64,000 nt of DNA from Turritopsis dohrnii (Eukaryota > Cnidaria > Hydrozoa > Anthoathecata > Oceaniidae): positions 310,001-374,000 of the forward strand of contig BQMF02000416.1 of NCBI GenBank assembly GCA_027922465.2. Reading direction: 5' to 3'. A program made the position numbers and the translations under genes. Positions 23,401 through 34,499 of the stretch are shown here, one piece after another. The notes under the pieces are model-generated. The model was not told the DNA's origin. It made no database searches and worked only from the letters and a program-made list of their open reading frames with translations. The stretch's first letter is position 1. The number at the start of each line of letters is the position of its first letter.

Positions 23401-24083
23401 GTGTCCGAACCTGCAGTTCCTCGAAAACGAAAACGACCAAATTATTCAATTCTGCAGTTTGTTGAAGGAATTCAAAAACCAACAGGAGAAGCTTATCACC
23501 CTGAAACAGCGTATGACTTTTACAAACCTATTTACTACAAAGCTTTGGATTCTATTGTTTATGCCGTGAAAGAAAGATTTGACCAAGAAGCTTTTAAAAT
23601 GTTTGCTGAAACGGAGCAGTTGCTTTTGAAATCTGCAAGAAAGGAGGATGTAACGGAGAGGATCTAAAGCTATTGAAAAACAACTATGATGGTGATTATG
23701 ACGAAGATGCGATCGGAGCGGAACTTGAACTACTTCATACAGTTTTTAATGACGGTCAGCCAATTGTTTTCGTCGATGTTATCGAAAGTTTTAGTCACTG
23801 CCTCGAGAAAAAAGACTGTTAATGTCAAATAAATGCAGCCTTGAATCGCCTCAGAATCGTGCTAACAATTGGAGCAACGTCTGCAACTCCAGAAAGATCT
23901 TTTTCAATGTTACGTAGAATAAAAAACCGGTTTCGGTCAAGAATGACACAAAGGCCATTGAACTCGTTGTTAATCATGAATTGTTACAAAACAGTTTTAG
24001 ATAATTCAAAATTATTAGAAATTGCAAACGAGTTCGTTTCGGAACAACCAAGTCTAAAAAATCACATTCAAGACCTTCAGTGA
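23401..24083 (+). pseudogene. hAT transposase fragment, central and C-terminal parts
   Basis: The frame 23401-23667 gives a central hAT segment (RKRKRPNYSI, YHPETAYDFYKPIYYKALD, ERFDQEAFKMF). After a frameshift near 23640-23670 and a stop near 23820, 23841-24083 gives the dimerisation region (IGATSATPERSFSMLRRIKN, RMTQRPLNSLLIMN). The gene is dead and lacks its N terminus. Confidence 0.8.
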
Positions 24084-24559
24084 AAAAAGACCTTTAGACT
24101 GGACATGTGTCAGACTTAATTAACCAGAAACGTCGTAACTTAAGGAGAATATTTTACAACTGCTCCGAATTATCACAATTCAAAGTTGAAGTGTCGTGAG
24201 AAAATGCCAAAATACGTATCTTTTGAGGGGAATTGTAATTTCAATGACTTTATTTGGCATTGGAATATCTTTTTTGTGGAACACATTGAGAATACACAAC
24301 ATTTTCTGTTGAGAGAAAAGAAGCTCTGGGGACGAGGCTACTCTTCTGGTTAATGCTTGCATATATTGACGCAGAAACTTCTCCTGAGGACGCGCAAAAG
24401 GCGTATTTAAGACTCAACATATTTTAGACTCCCTGTGTCTGAGTGGACTATATTCTTGTGTTTTATGGATTATTTTATGAATGTAAACACTGTAGACAGC
24501 ATTTTTCCTACCTTAGATGTATGCTTTTTCTATTCAAAACTTGAAGTCGTATTTAGGGC

Positions 24560-27242
24560 CCTCAGAGCATCTGTGGATTAAACCATGGTGGGCGACAGGG
24601 AAGGAGTTTTTCCTTTATTGATGGGCCCACCGACTTCAAAATACTCGCTGCGACCCATGAAATGAAACTTCAGCAAATCATTGACTTTAGTATGGAAAGA
24701 TGCTACGCTAGATCTTATTCTAACCAACAGGCCAATGTTTACCAGGATGTACCAGGATTCGGGGACCACGATACTGCTGTCATTAGTGATATTTTTTGTC
24801 ATCCACAGAAATTGAAACCAATTAAACGCAAAGTATACCTTTGGAAAAGGGCAGATACAAACTCCTTGGAAAACGACGTTAAATTTAAAGTGAACGTAGT
24901 CTGTCAAAAAGAAACAAGTGACACATGTGTTGAACAGATTTGGACACAGTTAAAAACAATACTCCTTTCAGCCCTTGAAAAATATGTACCATCGAAAACA
25001 ACATCTGCCATATTCAGTCAGTCCTGGTTCAACAGGGAGTGTAAGAAAGTTGTCAGGAAGAAAAATAGAAGAAAAATAGAAGATACAGAGTTTTCAAAAG
25101 GACTAAACTGACTGGACAAAATATAAGGATGCAGCAAAAAACGCTCGAATAACATGTAGAAGCACCTACAATACGTTCATTCAAACTAATGTTATTGGAA
25201 TGGTGATAAAAACAATAAAAAGTTTTACTAATTTATCAAATCCTAAAAGACATTTGTGGAGTTTCACCACTAGTAGACAAAAACAACAACCTACATACAA
25301 GTGATGAGAAACTTGCCGAGATACTAAACAGCCAATTCACCAGAATGTTTAAAAGGATGATGAGACAAACCCTGAATGCCCGACAGGTTTCCAAATTGGA
25401 GATATAATATTTACCAAACCTGGAATAATTAAGCTACTTCAAGAACTTGACAGTGTATCGGCACGTTTGTTGAAAGAGTGTGCGGACGAAATCGCAGATG
25501 GTTTAGTACTGCTTTTCACAGCATCTTTAAAGCAAGGAAAAATCCCTGACGAACGGAAGCACGCCATCGTGACACCTTTATTTGAAGGAGGGAACAAAAA
25601 TCATTCAAAAGGTGAGAATTATAGACTTGTCAGCCTTACGTCTGTTACGTGTAAAATAATGGAACACATCATCCACAGCCACATAATGAAACATTTTTAT
25701 GTTAGAAAATTCTATCTGATAACCAACATGGGTTCCGAAAATTTCGTTCTTGTGAGACCCAACTCCTTCAAACAGTGAACAACTTAGCTAAAGGACTGAA
25801 TGACCAGCAACAAATATACTCTATTCTGCCAAATTTCAGCAAAGCTTTTGACAAATTTTGTCACCGAAAACTACTGCTGAAACTCAACCACTACGGAATC
25901 AGAGGTCAAATACACAATTGGATTGCTGACTTCTTACAAAACCGTACTCAATGTGTGGTAGTGCGAGGGACGTTCTAAAAGCATAGTGCAGTCACATCCG
26001 GTATCCCCCAAGATACTGTATTGGGTCCATTGCTGTTTTTAGAAGCATTGTAGAGAGGTGCACTGTAGGTGCTGTAGGTGCGAAAAATCCCGACTTCTGG
26101 AAGGGATGTTAAAACTAATGCGAGTCCTCGTGGCTCGTCTACTTGGTGATTCATGATAACTTTTCGAATCGCATGGCCTAGCGCCGGCTATGTTTCATTC
26201 AAATTTCTGCCCTATCAACTGTCGATGGTAAGGTAGTGGCTTACCATGGTTGTAACAGGTGACGAAGAATTAGGGTTCGATTCCGGAGAGGCACGAAAAT
26301 TACCCAATCCCAACTCGGGGAGGTAGTGACAAGAAATAACGATACGGGGTCTTATTAGGTCTCGCAATTGGAATGAGTACAATTTAAATCCTTTAACGAG
26401 CATCAATTGGAGGGCAAGTCCGGTGCCAGCAGCCGCGGTAATTCCAGTCCCAATAGCGTAGGTGCTACATCAACGACATGCCTCTCAAGTCATCTTCAAA
26501 GATCTCATTATTTGCTGATGATGCATATGTCTACCGGAATATCAAATCTACTCATGATGCAAAATCTCTACAACAAGACCTTGACAATCTCGTCAAATGG
26601 GAATCAAACTGGTCAATGGAGTTTCACCTAGACAAGTGTCAGGTTCTCCGTGTTACCAACAAACGAAAAATCGTTGATGCATCCTACAGAATTCATAATC
26701 AACAGCTAGCAACAGTTACCCAAGCGAATACCTTGGTGTAACCCTGACAAAAAACTAATGTTGAGAAAACTTGTAGCAAAGCAAACAATGGTAGACTCTC
26801 TCTACAGAAAAATTTAGTGAAAAGCAACAGGGAAATCCGAACCAAGTGCTACAAAACATTTATTCGTCCCATTGTTGAATACGCATCCATTGTCTGGGAT
26901 CCAGTTGGATATTCAACTTCTGGAAAAGAAACATTAGCCCAACAACATTAAGAAAGACAGCTCAACTTAAAACACTAGAGCAAAGGAGAGAAATTGCAAA
27001 ACTCAAAATTTTACACGACCTGACGCATCATGCCAAACAATTGAACAGTGAAATTCTACCCTCACGTCAACGCTGCACCAATACCAAGTTCAACCTGTTG
27101 TTTGGGCGTATAAAAGTGTATACAACTTCGTTTTTTCCTGATGTTGTCAAAAAATGGAACAATCTTCCAACAAAAATATCTAGCATGGGGGAACGATGTT
27201 TCGAAATTTAAGAAAAAGCTTAATCTTATTGTTCATGATTAA
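24560..27242 (+). pseudogene. CR1/jockey-like non-LTR pol, interrupted by 18S rRNA sequence
   Basis: The left part is an endonuclease end (DATLDLILTN in one frame, then FGDHDTAVISDIF and a linker to 25111). Reverse transcriptase follows: YRLVSLTS, PNFSKAFDKF, a truncated SGIPQDTVLGPLLFL ending near 26038. The next part, FADDAYVYR, appears only at 26508 because about 420 bp including 18S rRNA sequence lie between. The rest, with frameshifts near 26735 and stops near 26815, runs through IRTKCYKTFIRPIVEYASIVWD to a plausible stop at 27240-27242. Many stops and shifts make it inactive. Confidence 0.85.
26080..26460 (+). rRNA. 18S rRNA fragment (pseudogene) inside a retrotransposon
   Basis: The sequence matches the 5' part of eukaryotic small-subunit rRNA: AAATCCCGACTTCTGGAAGG, GATAACTTTTCGAATCGCAT, TTTCTGCCCTATCAACTGTC, GAATTAGGGTTCGATTCCGG, and the universal GTGCCAGCAGCCGCGGTAAT at 26422-26441. 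A conserved segment of roughly 40 bases is missing after TCCGGAGAGG, and other small differences mark it as a non-functional copy. It is in the same orientation as the surrounding reverse transcriptase. Confidence 0.93.
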
Positions 27243-27335
27243 TTTTGACATCGATTTAGCCAAGTTTTTAGCGTCTCTCACCAATTCAAATTAATTTTCC
27301 TAGTTAATCTTCTAACAAGGCTTTGTACCTTTTTT

Positions 27336-27534
27336 CAGGGTCGTAATTTCTTCAAAAATATTGAGGGATCGGAGCCTCCTCATAAAAGATTTTCCCTAAT
27401 ACTTTACTTCAACTTTTCTTAAAATCATTCCAAATTCTAGCTTTTTAGTGTTTTAAAAACAATTTTTTTTTGTCAACCAAACAATATTGGAGGGGCTTCA
27501 GCCACCCCCTAGTCCCCCAGAAATTACGGCCCTG
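27336..27534. mobile_element. Short hAT-like MITE, 5-bp duplication TTTTT
   Basis: Ends CAGGGTCGTAATTTCT and AGAAATTACGGCCCTG are inverted repeats with one mismatch. TTTTT lies on both sides, though in a T-rich site this is weak evidence. The length is 199 bp. Confidence 0.65.
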
Positions 27535-28638
27535 TTTTTCGGCAATTTCAGTGGGTTTTTGGAAATTTTGTCTTTATAAACCTTTTTATCGATTTTTATA
27601 AACTTTATTCTTTGTTAATAAAATATTTTTAATGAAATTTTACATTTGCAATTCATATACATATTTCATCTAACTAACTTATTTTGTACTTTTTCTGTTC
27701 CATTTGCGAGATTAGGCCTTATGCAAATTGATAAATAGAAATAGAAAGGTCATTCTAATACGACATTAAATGATTTGATTGGAACCGTGGAAAAATAAAA
27801 CTAAAAAGTCAAATGTCAAATACAGAAAAAGTTCTCCTTAAGATTGATAATCCCAAAAATAACAACGACTTCCATCATGACTACGAAACAACCTTGAAGC
27901 GATACCTTATGCATTAAGGGGTATTTAATTTTAAAAGGCACATTTTAATCTTATTATTTTTGCCCATAAGCCAAGGTGACCGTGCAACAAACAGTATTTT
28001 CACTGAAAAACACCTGATGAAACAATACAATCAAACATCAACTATAAATGAACTTGAGAGTAGAGCGGATCCTTAACACAATGGTGCAATGGTGCTCTTT
28101 TAATTTAACGTCTTAGAAAGCTGTTTTAGTTTTTCTTATGGCAAGCGTAGTTTTTATTTTATTTTAGACTCCCGAGGTCTGTAGTCTGTTTTATAAAGTG
28201 TCAACAAAAAACAAAAGAGCATCATCAATTATTATGTTCGGTAAATTGAATGTTTCACTGCCAAAATTAAGTTTACAAAAATGGTGTGGGGAAGTTGTGA
28301 CAGTAAACAGGGGTCATTTGTGCTCGATGAGGATGTAACGTTATTATTAAAAGGGCTATATTGTGTTGGGTAGATGGCTTTATTGTTATGTAAGCTTAAA
28401 AATCAGAGTAATCAAAAGTAAATAAAGTGTTATTTTTATTTTATTTTAAAGTATATAAAAGTTAATAAAAGAGAGAAGGAAGAGAGAGGTGCATGACGAC
28501 TTGATCAATTTTGTTTAAAAATAACTTAAGACATAGTCAACCATTACTTCTGAAACTTTGGAATCATTACCTTACATATATCTTCTATTTCATTGCAAAA
28601 TTTCACATTACCTTAATCTTTTAGTCCCAGAGAGAAAT
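27535..28638. other. Non-coding AT-rich stretch
   Basis: I see no gene or clear repeat between the two hAT-like MITEs. Confidence 0.4.
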
Positions 28639-28897
28639 CAGGGCGTTAGCTAGAAATTCTCAATTGAGGCCGTTAGAATATAACTACGATGAACATTTTT
28701 ATAACGAAGCGGAAACGCATGTTAGTGATGAGTTTAAGCCGATGTTTCAAAACAGAATCAAATCATTTATTTTAACAGCAAGCTTATTTACTAACTTTTC
28801 ATAAATTTATTGCTGGACTCAATTGGGAAACTTATTAGTTTTTTGGATTGGGAAAGAGCCGTCTAACGGCGCCTGTGGGACCCTAGCTAACACCCTG
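28639..28897. mobile_element. hAT-like MITE, copy 1, 5-bp duplication GAAAT
   Basis: Ends CAGGGCGTTAGCTAG and CTAGCTAACACCCTG with GAAAT on both sides (28634-28638, 28898-28902). A near-identical copy is at 58951-59207, which fixes the ends of both. Confidence 0.9.
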
Positions 28898-31800
28898 GAA
28901 ATTTCAGTTACTGAGGACCACACTCGACCAGGAATTCCTCACTAAAAGTAATCGTGATTTATTATAAGAAATTGCCTCTATAATTTTATTTTACTCTCCT
29001 ATTTGAATACATTTTTTTAATTTTTGGGGTGGCAAAACTTTATGCAAAAACAAAACTTTTTACCGTGTCAAATTTTCCCTTTTGGCTTAGTTCTTCAGAA
29101 AATAAAGAAAGAAGAAAACAAACAATTTCTACATCTTCACAGAGAAGTTCTGTTTTTCTAGTGATACATTAGCATCAGTTTCAATAATGGTCGTAAAATT
29201 AAATTGCACGTATCGACAAAACGATTATTAAAATCATTAACATAACAATACCAAACACTGCAATAATAAATTTTCGGGAGGGATTCGGAATGAATAATTC
29301 AAACGAATGAATTGTTATTACCTTATCAAGGAAATTAATGTGCAATGATTTTATCACGAAGGAAGAAAATTGACACAAAGAAAATTATATAACGCGAATG
29401 AGGACCATTGACCTTATTTTTTCAATAAAGTTAACACGAATCATGTAAACAGATTTCCAAATCTATAAAAGTAACGCAAACTTTTCTAAGTACTTCTAAG
29501 ATCACTAGGAGACAAAGCAGACGACATTGACGAAGATGAGGGGAATGCGGTGCTGTGTCTCAACGAATTTCTATTCACATATTCTCGGGCTTGATAGAAA
29601 AAACACAATTAATTTGTTCTGGACAATTTATTTATATCAACGTGAATGTACAAAGTAAAGAGTCCTAAGTTACAAATTAAATCAGATTGATAATTACTTC
29701 TTTCATGATTTTACAATTTCTCAATCTTGTATATATTATCAAATCAAATTTCTTATGTATATATATACTTTGTAGATATGTATATGGAACTGAAACGAAT
29801 ATCCTGTATAAAGATTATCAATAATAATAATAATAGAAGAAAAGGTTGTGAATGCACTTCGTTGTGTGGCTGTCATAAAGAAGTATGAAACGCTTTTTAT
29901 CACAAGTTTTGGTCGAGTGGTCCTAACTGATTATGTTATAGGCTGACGTTTTGCTTGAAAACGTTCAAACATCTTTTTTAAAAAAGGTTTACAACAATTT
30001 TTTGTTGATAATCGATTAAGCAATTCAAATCGTTTTTATCGCTTTATCCTTTTCCCATAAACTCTCACATATTTAGTTAATTTGAAATAAATGCATGAAA
30101 AGGGAAAAAACTTCTAATGCTCATATAATTTTGAATGCAAAAACTTTTCCAGATCATTGAAAAATTAAAAGTTTCGCGGGAAAACGATGAACCAATCTGA
30201 GCAGTAAAATTGTGATGTGTTTGGTCGTTAATTTCGGAATAAATTGATCATTCCGCTTGAAGACAATTCTGATGATATTTCATGATAGGAATCTAATGGA
30301 AATATTAAAAAATGCACTTTAAAGGGGAATCAAACCCCAAATTTTTTTTTCATTAAATCCTCTTGTCAAGCCGTAATTTTATTAGGAAAAATAAAAAATT
30401 TACTGAAAGTGCTTTTTTCCTATTTTTTTCTCTTATTATAAGTTCCTGTAACTTTGTTGAAAAAGTTCACGGAGGAGATTTTGTGATGTACATTACTCTC
30501 AACATATTTTTCTGCTCTCCGTCGTTATGATTTGAGTACCTCGTGTCGAAGAATGGACTGTTTTTCATGTCTTATGTTTATTGCGACAAAAACGGGTGGC
30601 ACATATTGATATCTAAGTTACTTACAGATCGAAAAACAGCAACAGGTAATTATTTTATATACTAAACAAATAGGCTGTTATACGTCTTTTCTCAGAGTGA
30701 CGAAAATTTACATGGAAATATTTTTGATTTTTTGGGGCTAAAATCTCATAAACCAACCCCCGTCTGACACACACTACGTTTTGAGCTTGCATGTGCATGA
30801 ATGTTAATCGATAAAGCCCGTGACAAACTGTCTGCAAATTCTTTTTCCAGATAAACAAAAGTCTAATTATTGTCCGTCACCACCCATGTCCTAATCTTTC
30901 AAAGTAGTGTACCCATGTTGTACGTGGTCAGTAGCTTGTGTAAAGCATTTGCCTAGGAACTAGTAATCTAGAGAAATACTTTTTAGAAATAGACTAGGCC
31001 TTATTAGAAATTCATATTCGTTTATTTTTTTGAATGCTTTTGGAGGAATGACAAAATATGAAGACAGACATGGAACAAAAAGAAGATGTAAAAATATTTA
31101 AAAATGCATTATTTACGGCTTAATTACATATGTACATAGGCAGATTTTTGAAATTTTGATGACAGCGTCGATATCTTGTTACGGCCGTTTCCAAAACCAT
31201 TCTGTTCGAACTGTTTAATTTCAGAGTTTTATTTTCACTGATCGAAGTCACCCTGTTCTACGGTATTTCACAATTGTTTTCCCAGGAGAGATTTTTTAGT
31301 TCCTTATAAAGTACTGGTAGCAATGAGGGCTAGAGCATTTAAAGCCCTCATTTTGGATATGGAAAAGCTGTAATAAGACAGGAACCACTCAACTATAGAC
31401 AACCACCACAGACATCATCATAACGTCAACTGTGACAATGGGGTTGACAGTCGACTGACAGTTGACTGACGTTAATTTTTTTGTATTTATCTGTATTACT
31501 TCGTTCTCTTTCTTTATTTTACCCTCACTGCATGCTATTTTGATTCCTTACACACCTGTGTCTGTCCTTTTTGTTTTGAAAATTCTCGGTTGCCATAACC
31601 AACTAAAGTTGCATAACGTGCTCGAAAGAGCAGGAATAATTTGAATTGTTGAAAATTCTTGATTGACTGCAAATTTTCGCGTGTTTTATATACAATATAA
31701 GACTGGATACCACTGTGATTTAAAGCTGAAGTTTAAAGCCAGAAATATATATGTAAACATTTTGCTGCTGACTTCTTTTATAAAAGTAATTTTTATCTAT

Positions 31801-32064
31801 TTTTATCTCATTATGATTTTCTCAGGTTTTTGTATTATTCCTTTATTTTTCGCTGATACACTAAGTCTTCTATTATTTTAATTTTCATCATGATAAGCTC
31901 AGTTTTAGATTATTCCCATATCATGGTTAGGAACTACGTTAGGAAGGCTGAAAGTGGCAATTACAAAAGTTTAATAATGGTGAGGAAACTCTCAGTAAGG
32001 CTTAACAGGAAATAAGGAATGGCTATTTGCCCCATACCGAGTACCTTTTGATGCGTATGTATGT
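28898..32064. other. AT-rich intergenic region without recognised features
   Basis: Small frames in this 3.2-kb stretch are low-complexity and have no domain, splice context or similarity that I can see. It separates the MITE from the pogo relic. Confidence 0.45.
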
Positions 32065-33027
32065 ATGTATTATGTATATCATAGGGTACTCTGTATGATT
32101 AAAGCATACCTCGATTGTAAGAACGTCAAGGATGTTGCATTTAAAAGTAATTTACCAGGCCCTGATTGGCCAAAATCTATTGAGATAATACAACCAGGTT
32201 TGGGTCAAAGGTGGACCACCTGGTGCAGTCTACAATGCAGACTCTTAGTGGATGGTTTGATGCGGCTACCTTCTAGTGGTGTTATTTTGAAATATAACTC
32301 TCACACATTACTTTTTTTGGAGAGCAATAATCAGCAGTAATCCTGGAAATCCTTTTCTCCAGAAGTTATAGTGTTTACCCTGGAGAATGATATTAAATTC
32401 CTCGTAATTCCACAATGAATGTCTCGGTTTTCTGTGGCCTTAAACGCAGCTGGAAAGACATTTTGGACAAATGGTAACAGGAAACGAGAGTTATACCAAT
32501 AGAGCATTTGTCATCACTCCTGAAACGTTTGGTGCAGTCATTAGGACAGGACAGTTTAGTGAGTGGATTTTGAGGATCTACCCTTTAAATGGAGACGAGG
32601 TTTTAAAACATTTACCTGGAAGCAACAAAGATCTAGGAGTTTCTGATACTCATGACATCTTAAATGGTAGTGTTTCAGAGATTTTAATGGAAATTTGTGT
32701 TATTGGTGCTCCACAAAACTGTGCCAATGAGGCAACCAAATAACAACTGGAAAATGTGCTTTTGATTTACCAAACAATGATAAAGCTCGTCCATCTGAAT
32801 TTAAAAAAAGAAGCAGAAAAAAGAAGAAGAAGCGATCTGATATTTGGATTTGCGAGATGTGTGATGAGGAGTGGTCGCAAGATGGCGATAATCGTTGGAT
32901 TTTTTATTATGCACAGTAGCATTTTCAGTGTTGTGACCTAGAATACAACAAGGAAGACTTATGACATTGATGTTGAATCTATGGCATTTTATTGTAACAG
33001 CTGTGGCATTCCAGCAGGTGAAGAATG
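32065..33027 (+). pseudogene. pogo/Tigger-like transposase relic with Cys-rich tail
   Basis: Near 32110-32180 is YLDCKNVKDVAFKSNLPGPDWPKS, cut short of its catalytic part (the NLPG-x-DW motif typical of pogo/jerky transposases). At 32540-32690 is the C-terminal part (FSEWILRIYPLNGDEVLKHLPG). The DDE catalytic core between them has been deleted. After a stop near 32741 a basic segment and a degraded finger (WICEMCDEEW, later FYCNSCG) remain. This is a dead copy. Confidence 0.7.
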
Positions 33028-33129
33028 ATTTCTGCTGATGAGGTTATTGCCTGAACTGTTATGTTAACTAGTGAAAAAATGTTAATAAAAATCATATTTT
33101 TCATGGTACCCTCATGTGGTTCATACCAT

Positions 33130-33160
33130 GAAAAGGGTGGGGGGTGGGTGGGGGGGGTGA
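33130..33160 (+). repeat. G-rich run
   Basis: A block of G runs broken by single T bases, with four or more runs of at least three G, could fold as a G-quadruplex; no gene link is evident. Confidence 0.5.
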
Positions 33161-33947
33161 GTAATTTTTTTTTTGATAATAATTAGCTGGGAGCTGGGAG
33201 AAAACTTGCTAAAATTTGTTATAAGGACAGAGGCTGTATATAAAGCAAGGTTCTTGAAACGCTATACCTCTTATCTACTTTGTCAATCAATGAAAAGGAT
33301 GACACACTCTTTCAGAAAAGTAGAGAACTATTACAAAAAAGTGACTTATTGGCATTTGACAAATTCACTTGATATTCATTTTTACAGTTTGTTGATATTT
33401 TGTTAATCTTAGTTTCTAGAAAGCTGTATGAGATTTTAGTAACTTTCAATATTCTTAAATGAAAGTGACTGAGCTTGAATATAACCAAATTTATAATAGT
33501 AATAATTTTCAGTAAAGTGTTTAACAAAAACGAAAAGCTTAAAGATTTTTCTGAAATAGTTCTCTACATAGCTCATACCTGTAGTGTTTCACTAGATTTA
33601 TTTCCTAGGTTTTTAGTTTTATAAATATCTTTGGTATTATTCTTGTTGGCTTTTAAGTAACTGAGACAAAAAGGTCATTCCAATCTATCATCCAATCTAT
33701 CATTTCCAGGCTTTTATCAGAATTATAGCTAATTCTTGAAACAGAATCTGTTCAACTTAAAATCGAGTCAGTTAATTTATAAAAAACTTACTGATTGCAT
33801 GAAGGTACTAGCATTTGGGGTTTAAAGTTATGTTCACATATTTGTTTTAGGATATTTATAGTTTTATTTCAGACTTTAGGGATATTTATACTTTGAGAGT
33901 TGTTGTTGTTGTTTGATCTAATTGAACCTGTAATACTGGGGGCTAGT

Positions 33948-34018
33948 ATAGATATATACCTGGGGGGACCTAAATCTCTGGGGAGGATCTAATTTTTCTG
34001 GGGGGACCTAGCACCCCT
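33948..34018 (+). repeat. Short tandem repeat CTGGGGGGACCTA
   Basis: Three to four imperfect units built on TGGGGGGACCTA and TGGGGAGGATCTA lie about 0.5 kb upstream of the dymeclin start. Confidence 0.6.
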
Positions 34019-34499
34019 CTACATACCATGTTTTTTCATCCAATTTTTATTTGTTTTTCAGAGAAAACATTTCAAAATGTCTAGACTGGCTCTCCATGTT
34101 TTCCAACATCACTGTATATGTTAATGGTATTAACAAAATTTTTAATCAAATTTTGTTTTTTGTATATACTTCCCCATATGTTTTGGTAGGGTAAAATTGA
34201 TTAAATTATCTATTCAAACATTGTGCATGTGAACCTATTTTGATCTAATTAACTTCATTAATTGTGATATGGAGGTAAAACTACTAGAGAAATAGTTAGG
34301 AATGATTATAAGGTTGAAAACCTTCCGTTTCTACTTCAATTCAAGTTTGTAAACTTTCCAATATTTCAAAGGGAAGAATCTGTTTGATGTTTAATCTTGT
34401 CTTACGTTTTTAAGTGTTAGCAATGTTGATGTAACTAGCTATCTGGATAGCCTTTTGTATATGAAACGTTTTCAATTTTAGAAATATACACATGAAAAT

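Noticed and set aside
26407..26631. Plus-strand frame starting in GGAGGGCAAGTCC
   Set aside because: Its first third is 18S rRNA sequence and the rest is the reverse transcriptase in the wrong frame.
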